64,000 nucleotides of DNA from Dallia pectoralis. Taxonomy: Eukaryota; Chordata; Actinopteri; Esociformes; Umbridae. Under the pieces are notes generated by a model that made no database searches, had not been told where the DNA came from, and saw nothing but the letters and a program-made list of their open reading frames with translations. The stretch is taken from contig CM055749.1 in NCBI GenBank assembly GCA_029465975.1, positions 13,477,898-13,541,897 on the forward strand, in the 5' to 3' direction. The position numbers were made by a program, and so were the translations under genes. Below, one piece after another: positions 43,190 through 56,390 of the stretch; positions within the stretch are counted from its first letter, which is position 1; the number at the start of each line of letters is the position of its first letter.

Positions 43190-43800
43190 ACACACCCTCA
43201 AACGCCAGCCAACGTTCCCAAGCATTTGGTTTAATTACCCTTAAAGTGTTCCCCTTAATGAGAGATTACCATGCTCTACAGAGAGGCGCAGGCGAAAACT
43301 CCATCACAATGCTCTTTATTTACTCATTTGGGCGGATTCCCTTGGGATACAGCAGATCATAAATTATGTAAGACATTACATAATTTTCTACTTCAAGTTG
43401 CACTGTTTTGTATCCTATGCGCCGTTTTAAGCCCCTGAGCCTGCCAACACACACAGACACACACACACACACACACACACATATTTCAGGGACTTTGTTA
43501 TGGTAAATAAGGACGGTACAATAAATGTTTTTGGGTGGCATTGTCATAATCCTCTCTTGCCGCAGAACGGAAGCATATGCTGATTTGCATGTAGGTTAAT
43601 GACACTGTATCATGTGAAGCTACAGAGGCAATAACATCAGTGAAGTGAACAACAAAGTCAAGCCCTCATTATCAGTCTCTTGTTTTAATGCAATTACACA
43701 AAAGAGGCTTTAATTGTGCACTTATGGGAGAACTGAGATGTTAATTGAGTGCCTTACAAATTGCCAATTACTTTGATGTTGAAAAAAGTGCTGTGTGACT
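43190..43800. promoter_or_regulatory. Candidate conserved non-coding element
   Basis: Unique sequence with many TAATTA-like homeodomain cores (GTTTAATTACCC, CTTTAATTGTGC, GTTAATTGAG, GCCAATTACTTTGATG). It is interrupted by a CA microsatellite (43446-43480). No coding potential seen. Inferred regulatory. Confidence 0.25.
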
Positions 43801-43809
43801 GAATTGTAT

Positions 43810-44510
43810 GGGGGAAACAAAGTAAACTGGTGGTTTGCTGACTGTGCACAGCTCACTTTCACTATTGTCATTTGAAATGTAACCCTGACCCCCTGACCCC
43901 CTGTCACCCTTTCATGGCCATTTTAGCACATTTTTTTCAAATGAAACTCTAGTTACTTTATGTTGTCAAGTCTTTTATAATATATACCTTTTCTGGCTCC
44001 ACCATCACTAGTATGACGATATTTGACACTTTATCTACACATGTATTGCCACGGTGACACTTGGAATACTTTAGTATTTTCATCAAAATATACGACTTTG
44101 AATGAGCATGGGCGTAAGGAATACCTGGCCTGTGTGACGGCCCTCTCGCTCGGCATGTTGTTTTTCTGTTGTTTACATCCAGGAATGTGTGGATGGAGTC
44201 ACGGTGGCTGTCAGGAAGATAGGCCACGCCTGCTGAAGACCTGGTTTGCTGACTATACAGCTGGGCCTTCAGTGCTGCTCGTCCTCTCCCACAGCAGACA
44301 TTTCTGTTTAATTATCTGTAACCTTTTTGCTGTTTGGATTTCATACAACCTACAACATACCACTGGATTCATACGCCCACCCACTCACATACCACATTAT
44401 TCAGTTGTGAGTGTGTCCATTTAATAAATTGTCGTCTCCCAATGTTTGTCACGGCATTGAGCCAGGCCGTAACACCTAACACCAATTTGCTGTCCCTGTC
44501 CAAAACTTTC
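43810..44510. other. Intergenic sequence, nothing recognised
   Basis: No supported gene. Open frames on both strands at 43958-44424 overlap and have no known domain. Confidence 0.5.
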
Positions 44511-44514
44511 CTGG

Positions 44515-46540
44515 TTGGGTTGCAGATCTAGTTTCTGCCTGTTTATTCCTGCTGTCACTACCCACACCCTCCTGGTTGTGTTGCAGATCTAGTTTCTGCC
44601 TGTTTATTCCTGCTGTCACTACCCACACCCTCCTGGTTGTGTTGCAGATCTAGTTTCTGCCTGTTTATTCCTGCTGTCACTACCCACAGCCCTCCTGGTT
44701 GTGTTGCAGATCTAGTTTCTGCCTGTTTATTCTTGCTGTCACTACCCACAGCCCTCCTGGTTCTGTTGCAGATCTAGTTTCTGCCTGTTTATTCCTGCTG
44801 TCACTACCCACAGCCCTCCTGGTTCTGTTGCAGATCTAGTTTCTGCCTGTTTATTCTTGCTGTCACTACCCACAGCCCCCTGGTTGGGTTGCAGATCTAG
44901 TTTCTGCCTGTTTATTCTTGCTGTCACTACCCACACCCTCCTGGTTGTGTTGCAGATCTAGTTTCTGCCTGTTTATTCTTGCTGTCACTACCCACACCCT
45001 CCTGGTTCTGTTGCAGATCTAGTTTCTGCCTGTTTATTCTTGCTGTCACTACCCACACCCTCCTGGTTCTGTTGCAGATCTAGTTTCTGCCTGTTTATTC
45101 TTGCTGTCAATACCCACACCCTCCTGGTTCTGTTGCAGATCTAGTTTCTGCCTGTTTATTCCTGCTGTCACTACCCACAGCCCCCTGGTTGGGTTGCAGA
45201 TCTAGTTTCTGCCTGTTTATTCTTGCTGTCACTACCCACACCCTCCTGGTTGTGTTGCAGATCTAGTTTCTGCCTGTTTATTCTTGCTGTCACTACCCAC
45301 ACCCTCCTGGTTGGGTTGCAGATCTAGTTTCTGCCTGTTTATTCTTGCTGTCACTACCCACACCCTCCTGGTTGGGTTGCAGATCTAGTTTCTGCCTGTT
45401 TATTCCTGCTGTCACTACCCACACCCTCCTGGTTCTGTTGCAGATCTAGTTTCTGCCTGTTTATTCTTGCTGTCACTACCCACACCCTCCTGGTTGTGTT
45501 GCAGATCTAGTTTCTGCCTGTTTATTCTTGCTGTCACTACCCACACCCTCCTGGTGTGGGTTGGTTGGGTTGCAGATCTAGTTTCTGCCTGTTTATTCTT
45601 GCTGTCACTACCCACACCCTCCTGGTTGGGTTGCAGATCTAGTTTCTGCCTGTTTATTCCTGCTGTCACTACCCACACCCTCCTGGTTCTGTTGCAGATC
45701 TAGTTTCTGCCTGTTTATTCTTGCTGTCACTACCCACACCCTCCTGGTTGTGTTGCAGATCTAGTTTCTGCCTGTTTATTCTTGCTGTCACTACCCACAG
45801 CCCTCCTGGTTGTGTTGCAGATCTAGTTTCTGCCTGTTTATTCTTGCTGTCACTACCCCCACCCTCCTGGTTGGGTTGCAGATCTAGTTTCTGCCTGTTT
45901 ATTCTTGCTGTCACTACCCACACCCTCCTGGTTCTGTTGCAGATCTAGTTTCTGCCTGTTTATTCTTGCTGTCACTACCCACACCCTCCTGGTTCTGTTG
46001 CAGATCTAGTTTCTGCCTGTTTATTCTTGCTGTCACTACCCACACCCTCCTGGTTGGGTTGCAGATCTAGTTTGTGCCTGTTTATTCTTGCTGTCAATAC
46101 CCACACCCTCCTGGTTGGGTTGCAGATCTAGTTTCTGCCTGTTGATTCCTGCTGTCACTACCCACACCCTCCTGGTTGTGTTGCAGATCTAGTTTCTGCC
46201 TGTTTATTCTTGCTGTCAATACCCACACCCTCCTGGTTGTGTTGCAGATCTAGTTTCTGCCTGTTTATTCTTGCTGTCACTACCCACACCCTCCTGGTTC
46301 TGTTGCAGATCTAGTTTCTGCCTGTTTATTCTTGCTGTCACTACCCACACCCTCCTGGTTGGGTTGCAGATCTAGTTTCTGCCTGTTTATTCTTGCTGTC
46401 AATACCCACACCCTCCTGGTTCTGTTGCAGATCTAGTTTCTGCCTGTTTATTCTTGCTGTCAATACCCACACCCTCCTGGTTGGGTTGCAGATCTAGTTT
46501 CTGCCTGTTTATTCTTGCTGTCACTACCCACAGCCCTCCT
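44515..46540. repeat. 61-bp satellite, about 33 copies
   Basis: The unit is TGTTTATTCTTGCTGTCACT, ACCCACACCCTCCTGGTTGT, GTTGCAGATCTAGTTTCTGC, C. Spacing is 61 bp, with variants GTGTTG/CTGTTG/GGGTTG and CACACCC/CACAGCC. Each copy holds a pyrimidine-rich run ending in TTGCAG. Frames on both strands are repeat shadows. Confidence 0.96.
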
Positions 46541-46549
46541 GGGGATTCT

Positions 46550-47640
46550 TCTTCACCTGGTTGTGCGACTGATCTGAATCCTGTCTAAAGACTCCGGACA
46601 CAGCCCCTCTGGATTTATTGAACTGCTGGTCTGAAAATGCCAAAATGTTGATGAGGACCAAAAAGTGAATGTGCTTTAATACTCGTCACCCTGTAGCCAT
46701 CCCCCAGAGTCCAGCTCCTTGCTAGGTTTCTTTGTAGTTTCTGACCCTTAGCAATCAATCAACTTTCCACAATACAATAGGGTGTTTTTTTCTAGCCACA
46801 AGTCAATTTCTTTTTGTTGCTCGCTCTTTGAGCTTCCCGACTGGGCATCTGTATAAGCATGTTGTGTGTTTTACTCTACTATCCCAAGAAAACTGTCTTG
46901 AGTAAAAATAAGCCTCTCAATACCATAAAACACACGCTTTAAAGGGGAATTTTACTATAAAACACCTAGTTAATGCACTATTTACAAGTGTTAGACTTTA
47001 TACATTTGCATCATGAAAATATCCTGAACACAACCTTACAGTAGAATGGCCAGCCTCTGTATTAGTGTTTTTACAAAAAAGTTTGTGCATTTACAGCGTT
47101 TACAGCATTTGTTTTTGCTGTTTACCAAAATTATAAAAACAGTTGGTATTTATCGTGCCAATGTGGTGTACTAAGTTGATTCCTGCTGTGCACAAAGATT
47201 TTCCTTGCAGATTACTTATCGGCAACCTTACTCTAAAACCCTATGATTTTACGATGCAAGTAAAGTATGAATTCACAGTTGTCCTGCTCAAAATATCTCA
47301 AACATTACACGAACCAGTTAAGGGTCGCCCAGGGTGGAATGCCCCTTTAATTGAATCATTTATACAGATTTCCCATTCCCTGCTGATAAACAGCATTCAC
47401 ATGAATGAGGCTGCCACAATAATACATGCAATTAGATGTTAACTCACAATTTAAATCAGAATAGGCGATACAAATATTATTTCCAGTGTAGAGTTACACA
47501 TTCAGAAGCATACTACAGTACAATCCAGTCACGAGAACATTTTGGTAACTGAGGTAAATCTTCAGGATGTGTTTTTTTGTTATTACAACCTTATATAAAA
47601 ATAAAAACCTGACGCCCTTTCAGTAAGTGCGTCCAGGATG
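46550..47640. other. Intergenic sequence with a small conserved-looking patch
   Basis: No gene recognised. 47320-47450 (CCCCTTTAATTGAATCATTT, GCTGATAAACAGC, ATGCAATTAGATG) resembles a homeodomain-rich non-coding element but is unverified. Confidence 0.4.
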
Positions 47641-47642
47641 TG

Positions 47643-48186
47643 TGTCACAATTTCCACCAGTGATAAAACACAAGGCTGTATGATTGAATGATTTCAGAGA
47701 TGCCAGTACAGAAACTGGTGGATGCATATTACAGCACATTGTAAGAGACTGCCTCTGTTCCCCTCTATGCCAGTGTGGCCACTCCCCTTGCCAGGAGTGA
47801 GGAGTAATCAAAGACATTTCTGTCACCTGTGTTTGTGTTCTCACCTGGGTTCATTTGGCTCGTTAGTGTCGGTATATAGTTTGGTCTGTGTCAGTCTGTC
47901 AGTGTCGGGTCATTGTTAAAGGTACGTGGGGTTCTGTTTCTATGTCAGTGTGTCTTGTCAGTGTTTCATGTCTGGATGCTTGTTACCTGATTGTTTGTGT
48001 GGTGTTTTCAATACGTGTTCGGTGTAAGGCATAATTATCTGTTTGACCTTTGGTTTTGTTTGTGTTAAAGCTGTATTAGGGCTTCATTCGAAGTTCCTGT
48101 CTGGCCTGTGCTATAGACAAAATAAAGCTAAGTTCAAGAACCTCTGCAAGTGTGTCCTCAAACGCCTTAGAAGCCCAAACGTTACA
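47643..48186 (+). mobile_element. Candidate solo LTR (~544 bp)
   Basis: Starts TGTCACAATTTCC and ends ACGTTACA, imperfect inverted termini. It has a TATA-like GGTATATAG at about 47871 and AATAAAGC at about 48121, plus a phrase GTCACCTGTGTTTGTGTTCT common in fish LTRs. No internal region adjoins and no target duplication was seen. A different family from the 23.85-kb LTR. Confidence 0.5.
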
Positions 48187-48189
48187 CAC

Positions 48190-51100
48190 ATAACCATACT
48201 ATAACATACAAGGTGCAAGCACAATATTTTTTTCTATGCCGAGGTACCGTGTATGATATTTTGCTATAAAAGAAAAACATTATAATCATCACCTAATTCA
48301 CCAACTCATAAGTTGTTTTAAAAGCCTGATTAAAATCTTACCAAATCCTAATGTTTTTCTGCAAATCAACGTGTTCTATAAAATTACGGTTTAGGGTCAT
48401 TTTGCGGGCATATGACATCTTAAATTAATATTTGATGAATGTGATAGAACTCCAGAGATGGTTGATTTCACCAACTAGTCTAGATCTGGTGTATCAGCCC
48501 CAACGTTGGTCTTAGTTTGATACCCCTCACGTGTTAAGGTGTGGCCAGTGTTTGGTTTTAGTCGCACATAGTGATTTTGTTTTGGCCAAAAATATCTTTC
48601 AAATCCACATCCATGCCACTGAACTTTGTAGCTTCATCAAAGTGATTGTCGGCCTCTGTGTGTGTCTTGTTCTGTGTATCAGTTACTTGTGTGAGAAGAA
48701 ACACAGTTCCCTGAGTTTGAGGCCTGGTTTTTGAGCTAGGTTTTTTTCTTAGCAGTGCCTGGGTGACATTTTATCATGTTGATTAACATGTACTCTCTGG
48801 GTGATCCAAACACTTGGATAGACTTCTGCACATGTTATTACTTTAACCTTGTACATTTTGTATTGTTGTATGCATCCCATAGGGGGGTTTTATATCCATA
48901 AAATCGGAGAGCAAATTAAATGGTAACGTTTTTAATATTTTAGTAATTTTTTTTTCTCATTAAGGCATTGTCTTTGACAACTGTGACACAGAATATTATA
49001 TTTTGAGTGCCAGTGTTAAAAATAAATCCAACCGAACAAAATGTCAATATAGCCTTTGTATATCAGTAATGATAGAATTTGTCAGATGTTTGAATACTTT
49101 TGCAAGACATGTTATTTTATGAACAGGGTGATTTGAATACTGTCCGGCTCATCTCTAGTAAAGACTTCATGTCTTGGAATTAGCATGAGCTTCAAACATA
49201 GCAAAATGTACTTTTATGTTTGACAAGTTACTGGACAGTTATGGTTTTTGGATAAAAGGCAGGCAGCATGCATATACAATGATTTAAGATTATTTGATTG
49301 ACATTTAGAAATTGTAGAAATCTTTGAATAGATTATTATTGCAATTCACGAAGGTACATGAATGGAATTTCTGGCACGCAAGATCCAATATTTGTTCGTA
49401 GAAAGAAAATTGCAGTTAAATTATTATTGTAACCATTAACAAACTCCCTGCTCTTCTCAGTTGGCCAATGCCACACACTGCAGCTGCGCTACAGAACCTT
49501 GTTTGTTCTTTACACATTCCAATGTGCTTTTAAATGTGTTTTTAGGGGTTGTCCTGTTGGAAGAACCGCAGCTTTCAACAGAGGTTCCAGTTTCTGGACA
49601 CTGGGTGAAACATTGCACTCCAAAACAACCTTGGATAATCAGTGAATTGCCCAAATGCCAGAAGGTAGAAAAGCAACCACGAAGCATTATTGAACCACCC
49701 TCATATTTTACTTTAGTTATTATTGCTTCCTAATATGTTAGCCTTCATGGAATTGACAAATTCAAACACATAATGGTTTAAACCAACGTTGATCACACCT
49801 GAGGAGGAGGATGTTTTTTGCGGCCACTGCCTAGTCAGTTGACCACAGTTCCAGTTGGCCAAACACTTGATGTACAACTGTAGACTGTGCTTAGGGGAAC
49901 TCTAATGGGACCAAGATGGGAGACAGAATAGTACTTGGGAATGTCTATGTGTTTAGTTTCTGACATCCTCAGATAGTGCTTTGGTCTCCACCATCTAACT
50001 GGAAGCAGGAATTTTAGTTTTATTTTTCTCACGCCCTGAGGATTGGCAGTGTGTACCCTTGAAGCATCTAAAACTTACCACAGGTGAGATAAATAGGCTA
50101 TTATACAAGGATCAGCTGCCGAATTACATATTATTAGAATTACAAATTGATTTAGTCCCGTGTGTTTTTGGTGAAATGCAAACATTTGTATAACGTTTTT
50201 TGCTTTGTTTTGTGTTTTTGTGCCACTTGTGAACAAAACCTTTTTCTCCACATTCAGTCTATTTTTGAAGAATCGGAAAACTATTTAATTCACGATGAAT
50301 GTGATGTGAATGTTTCCGGCGACTGACCGAATGTCCGTTCCTCAACTGGCCAGATGGTGGAGCCAAAATCTCAGCAGACGAGAGCAACATAAAAGGATTC
50401 CAGTGCTCATATTTGAGGCCTTTTGGATAACTTGGTAATTGTGTCAGTTTCTGTGTGTGTGTGTGTGTGTGTGAGCATGCGTGCGTTTCGACGTGCACGC
50501 TAATGCATATGTGTCCCTGTGTGTGAGTGTGCGTCTGTGTTTCTTTTACGCGTGCATGTTTACGCCAGACTGTAAAAATACTCATTTGATAAACAGAGAA
50601 AAGGGCTCATTTTCAAGCTCCATCGCCGGGTTATGGGGTATGGATGAGTAATGGCTGAATTCAACTGTGCTGAAACAGAAACACATTCCACACACTCACC
50701 AAACACTAACTGCCGGAGGAAAACAACAACTACACCAGAACATTTAATATTAAGACAACTCAGTGATGTAAAATCTTCTTTGAGTGAGATTAAACGCTGT
50801 CCCGGAAAACTGCTGAGCGCTTCGCAATCACTGCACATAAAATGTTCCTCGACAACAACATCAATGGAGTCAGTGTCAGAGTAGGGGAAATAGTACAGAA
50901 TCAATCATTAATTCAATTCAATCCTTCAGTTACAGCAGACATTTGCATAATTAACATAGCATTTTACATACAGAAGTATGTAGAACTTTGTCACACTATT
51001 TATGTTTTTTAATGGTTTGCAGTAGCCTGTTCTTTTTTTACAGCAAAACAAAGAGATGTTCAACTTATGAGTGGACGCTTTTATGAGTGGACATGTTTTT

Positions 51101-52530
51101 GTCTAGCCCATGCACTGAAATAAGCATATTTTCACTGATTTCACCAGTGGTGTTAACGATACCTGAAAACACATCATTAAACCATCGAAGTGCAAACAGT
51201 TCACGTTACGGTACAACTACAGTCTTAAAGTTTTGCGGCCAAGTACTTACAACAGGTAATTTGGGCCTAAAGAGAGCCTGGTCTGAAAATACTTTTCACA
51301 ATGCTAGATTTTCAAAGCAGATCTGAAATGTATTATTTTAACCTCTCGCAATGCTACCAACTGTATACAGCAACCTCCAATAGGCCACACCGCACGTGTC
51401 TTTTGATCGTGATTTTGCCCGGTGGTCGTTACACCACAAACGTAGATGTCAGCAAGATGTCCACCGGGGAATGAACTTGGGTTTCGAACAATCCACTTTG
51501 TAAAATGATTAACGTGTTGGACAGCACATCTGTGCGACCATTCGCCCGTGCCTATTCGGACTGCCATCGCCAATGCTAATGACTTTACCTGGGCCCGTCG
51601 TTCACGGAACTGAAGTCATGTGTAGTGAGATTTGGCAGCCGTTCGTTCCGGTAAGCATCAGTAGCTGACTGCTATATTTTATCACCCCCTGGTAAGGAGC
51701 TGGCCAGTAAATAATTGCATCAATTACCATATGTTGTGATTGTGCTTTTGGACCAGCACCGTGACATCTGTGTTATATTGGCACCTAGGGCACGCAGGAG
51801 CGAATTCCACAGGCTACATTCCATCTCTGCATCTACTAAACAGGTGCTCTCTGCAACACAGCATTTCAACCCAGTTAAATGTTTTATTCACGCTGACAGC
51901 ATGTCAGGCAATAGTCAATATGGAATATCAGACTTATAACCGGCGAGAAACACTCCAACCTCCAAGTCACGACCACGAAGATTCCCCGATTTCGTTCTAT
52001 GCATTTGCCAATCTGAGGAAATGGTTAAGTTCACAACAACTACAGAACAAGAGTTAAGGTGCTGCGTTCCCCGTCATGGCCAACGGTTATGATATTATCA
52101 ACAGAGTGGGGCTTATTCCGCTTTCTTTCCGGGCCTGTTAAGAATGTGTAGAAGACTTAGAGGGATAAGAGGGCTTAGAGAGCTGTGTCAAGGCAAAGCA
52201 ATCCTCAGCTATGACTAAGACCCCACATGGGGCCCAGCTCTCAGTATCCTTACTCAGTATAGAAGTCGTCCCTTCAGACTAAACGCATTGCTCCTCCGGA
52301 TACGGCAGCCTGCTCGCTCGTTACCTTTGAAAAAACAAACCCGCGTCGACACAAATCCTGTGCACACAATAAACCTGCGAGGCGTTCGGGACATCTACCG
52401 GGAATTCCCTGACACAATCAATTATTTCTTTTAACTTCTCCCGTTTATCATAATTTGTCTGTGATGACAGTCTGGAGCAGGTGTTAACCTGTCTCAGTGG
52501 GAAGACAAGAGCAACTCGCTGGTGTCTCAA
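48190..52530. other. Intergenic sequence, mostly unique
   Basis: No gene recognised. It holds a GT microsatellite at about 50453-50472. Overlapping open frames at 50259-50904, 51304-51573 and 51715-52057 lack domains and intron signals. Confidence 0.55.
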
Positions 52531-52534
52531 ACAC

Positions 52535-52602
52535 GTTCTATCCCAAATGGAGCCCTATTCGGATTTAGTGCGCTATATCGTATATTATGGCCAATAGAGC
52601 TT
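52535..52602 (+). repeat. Arm of a common salmonid-type palindromic repeat
   Basis: ATCCCAAATGGAGCCCTATT followed by TTTAGTGCGCTATAT is a diverged version of the widespread phrase 'cccaaatggcaccctattccctatatagtgcactac'-type repeat. Only one arm is evident. Confidence 0.55.
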
Positions 52603-53499
52603 GAGCCTCTAAAAAGTGTTGAAATATTTTGGAAATTGGGCGTGGTCAGAGAGGTGGGGAAAGAGCATTGCTGTCCTCGCTTCGCCTGCCATACGTTCTT
52701 GCTGAACAAAAAAATACGACATTATTGTAGCAGAAATCCGACTGCTACAGGAGCCTGCGTTTCTGTTGCAGAAGGCATTTAGTCTCCCTATCCTAATCGT
52801 TAAGGATTTTATTGGTTTACAGGGGCTTCTTGGTGCAATTCTGCTACTCTCCTCTTCTCTGCTAAATAGGCTTCTGAATAACCGAATAAACAACAATCCA
52901 CCAAAATGTGAGAGAACAATTAGCTTTAGGATGTAACACTTTCGTATTTTCAATGTAACGCTGCGACAGCAAGAAACACTGCCGAAATAAAAAGGACTCA
53001 TTATTGACAAAATAAAAAATATCTAAACTATGAACGATCCAAAATAAAATCTTTATTTAATCAGTATAAATATTGAGCCACTTACACATTCTAATGTAAA
53101 TGGAACAGCACCTGGCCACATTTTATTTGGATCCTGCAAATATGATCATAGAAAATAGATTGTTTTCTAATTTATTCATCTTGATCTTATACGTGCGTTA
53201 TGGATTCATATTCATAACTTGGGTCATTGGGTTCTTTTCCTAATGTTTAAGTGGTCGAGGCTGTTAAACAACAACAAAATATTTAGATGAAATTCCACGG
53301 TATATATTGTGTTTCATGACATGCAGCATTAACTTCCTAGAAACACTGAGATGACTCTTTTTTCCAATAACATGTCTAATCTTTAAAGAAGAAATACTCA
53401 TTTAATCATTGTCACTATATTATTATGTGCATTGATCCTCAGTTGCAAACAAATAAAATGCAATTCCGACTATATAAAAATGGTTCCGAAGTCAAAGAG

Positions 53500-53920
53500 A
53501 AATCCAATTAAGGATAACCAGGAGAAAGTTCACATTCGTATTCAATATTGAAATTCAATGTGTGTGAGCGAATGTGACACAAGCGTGAATGCCTAGCGAT
53601 CGCGGGCGCACAGCTCTGCTGCTTGAAGTGCTGTAGATTGCTGGCTTTGACATTTTCCCATTGTGCACAGCGGTGCAGCAGGCAATAATTAAATATCAGG
53701 TGCATAAGCTGCTCTTTAATTTGACATGTGTGCTCCAGGCAATAAACACATGTGGTGCACTGAGGGCAGAGTAATTGCAGAGGAATAAAATAGAATATCA
53801 AGAGTGAGCGGATCATTGTATCAGGTACCCAATGACAGCTCGTTTGATCATTATGCAAGGGCTAAAGAGGCTGGCTAATTAGTTGCCATTAAAACTCACC
53901 CGCTAATCAGGGGTCGCTCG
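53500..53920. promoter_or_regulatory. Candidate conserved non-coding element
   Basis: Unique sequence with SOX-like CCCATTGTGC, homeodomain-like GGCTAATTAGTTGCC and GCAATAATTAAATATC, E-box CACATGTG and GCTAATCAGG. No open frame of note. It looks like an enhancer by motif density only. Confidence 0.3.
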
Positions 53921-54175
53921 TGCATAGAGAATGTGCCCGTCTCCAGGTGAGTGAACAATGCCCCAAACCTTATCAGTCATTCTCCCCCCTACTGCAGCTA
54001 TTTGCAATAGAAATAATAGACACTAGAAATGTGTGTTGTGGTAGAAGAAATACATTTTATTTGTATCATACATTAAGCAGCGGATTACTGTTAACCACTT
54101 AAACAATGATGGTTGGATCAAGAATTTTCCATGTCGACGTTTTGGTGTAGTGTTCTGAATGAAGACTATAGACTA

Positions 54176-54560
54176 TGTCACGATGGATGATGGAAGGATG
54201 CCAATTGCAGAGCTCGATCATGTTCTTGTTGTTTATTTTAACCAAACATAAAATAAACACGCAACAATGAACGGAAAAACTAACACTGTTAAGAAACAAA
54301 AGTGCGCATAAAAGCGACTACGCCGAAAAAATACAATAACAACGGCGTCGTAATTCTCACACACTCACCTCAAATATAACCGTTATATAGAAACAATGCT
54401 AAGCAAAGTGGAAAATGACTAGAAACCCCTTATAGGCCAACTAATCACACTGCTAATGCTAACCGCTAACAGCTGTGCTCAGAAAGTAAACAGACCCAAT
54501 GAGAAACTAAAAGTGCACCCCACTAATAGACCCGTGTGGAAACAAATCCCGCACCACTCA
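54176..54560 (-). mobile_element. Diverged LTR of the same family as the 23.85-kb LTR
   Basis: On the minus strand it carries, in the same order as the 23851-24263 LTR, CACAGCTGTTAG, TATAAGGGG, TTGCTTAGCATTGT, GAGGTGAGTGTGTG, a TATTTTATGTT segment, AATAAAC (on + at 54232-54237) and a terminal CGTGACA (54176-54182). The first part of the LTR is degraded and no internal region adjoins, so it is an old, truncated solo LTR. Confidence 0.75.
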
Positions 54561-54564
54561 AGGC

Positions 54565-55500
54565 AGACTATTGGTTTTGAAAATCCCAGATTTGAAAAGT
54601 GAATTATGCTGAGGTTTTGTTTTACATTCAGGATCAGGGAGTCCTCAATCTGAACAAAAATATCTACTTTTTTTCAGGGATATTTGGTACCACTTTTAGT
54701 AACCAGAATTAATAAAAAACTGGGCCTAATTAAAACAGAAAACGCATGCTGAAGACCCGAAAGCTGCCTCTGCATCTGATGAACAGTACTTAAACGTCCC
54801 AAACACCTGGCGCCAAAGTACACACTTTTTACATGAAATGCTTGTCTTTGACTGATTGCCAAAAACTTTATCTTTCAACAAGATAATTACCTCAAACACT
54901 CGGCAAAGATGATTGTGAGTATGTTGAGTGATGCACCAATAAGATTGTAGGAATTTCATCACATTAACTTTGCAGAGAAATGTCTGTGGCAGACTTTGGG
55001 GCGTTGAAATGAGTGTCTGGGTTTCAATATCAGGTACTCTACAGACACTGGCGATGAGGAGTTGATATGTACTTCGAATAAGTAAACACATGTCATAATG
55101 GCACACGCTCAGAAAGGCCGATGCTGGGAGAGAAAAAAATAAAGCAGAGGAGTGCTATTAACTGGATCTCGGAAAATGATGGGCATTCCAAGAGTTTTAG
55201 GTGAGCCGGCTATTCTGTCACCACTCACCTGAAAATTCAGGCTTATTTAAATCCCAAACGGCATTTCGTATAAAATTATGAACAGATGTGGCTTGCCTAT
55301 TGGATGATGCCCGTCACTCTGGCGTCACCCTACAGGTGAAAGGGTGTGCTATCTTTTGTTTATGCTGCAGAGAAAAATGGTTGATATGTGGTATTCTCTT
55401 GTAGTATTAAGAAAGTTATGCGTGCACTTCATTTTTGGTGTGTGCATATTCATTTCAGAAAAATTGCGAACTATGTAAACACCATTTAGACTTGAAGATT
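54565..55500. other. Intergenic sequence, nothing recognised
   Basis: No supported gene. A short Tc1-like reminiscence ('ACACTCGGCAAAGATGATTG') is too weak to call. Confidence 0.5.
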
Positions 55501-55507
55501 TGGAATT

Positions 55508-55748
55508 TTCTGGTTTGTCTGTCTGAATGGTATGTTGGTCTGTCTGAATGGTCTGTCTGTCTGAATGGTATGTTGGTCTGTCTGAATGGTCTGTCTGTCT
55601 GAATGGTCTGTCTGAATGGTCTGTTGGTCTGTCTGAATGGTCTGTCTGTCTGAATGGTCTGTCTGTCTGAATGGTCTGTCTGTCTGAATGGTCTGTCTGA
55701 ATGGTCTCTTGGTCTGTCTTAATGGTGTGTCTGTCTGTCTGTTCCAAC
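55508..55748. repeat. CTGTCTGAATGGT minisatellite
   Basis: Irregular tandem copies of GGTCTGTCTGAATGGT and CTGTCTGTCTGAATGG. The minus-strand frame that translates it as repeated DRPFRQT-type text is a shadow. Confidence 0.93.
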
Positions 55749-55749
55749 C

Positions 55750-56390
55750 CTGCTTTTATACAGGGGGTATAAGTACTCAACAAAAGGGTTAGGGACATCT
55801 GTAGGAATCGTTAGCATCAACTTTCAAGGCTTAATTCACTTCAAGGCTGCAGAACAGTTGAACATTGTTAACCCATTACTTGTTTCATTTTTTATTCATC
55901 TAAATGTTTTTTTACTACTGTCAGTGTATTGTCTACATTTCCATTTTCAGGTTATTCACTCTACGAGGTATTGCAAATTCCCAGGATCACAGTCGGCTCC
56001 GTCATTGTAGAAGATAAACGTGTTATGGGGATATTCTGGGAGACTGGTTAGGGGTTGAGTAACAGATGAGACTGAGAAAAAGGGGAGCAAAAGGTACACT
56101 ACAGTTTAGGGTCGCTTAGGTATGTTCTTGTTTTACAAAGAGGGAAATCACGTTTTTTGTCCATTTAAATAACAGCACATTATTGATAAAAACAGTATAG
56201 CTAATTTTAATGATCGTGCCCTGATGATCGCCCTCTACTGGCAGCTTAATTAAAAAATACACACAAATCACACCTTAACTATCCCTTATCAAACTGTTTC
56301 TCTTCACAAATCCCTTGTCGAGTTACCTGTGAACCATTTCCTCAGTACGTAGCCTACATAGATTCCTAGAAACTAGAAGTGCATCAAGCA
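55750..56390. other. Intergenic sequence, nothing recognised
   Basis: No supported feature. Confidence 0.5.

Noticed and set aside
44515..46540. CRISPR-like array of regular repeats
   Set aside because: The units are head-to-tail copies without unique spacers, in a vertebrate genome; it is a satellite.
55349..55798. 149-codon minus-strand protein with DRPFRQT repeats
   Set aside because: Reads the CTGTCTGAATGGT minisatellite; flanks lack coding features.
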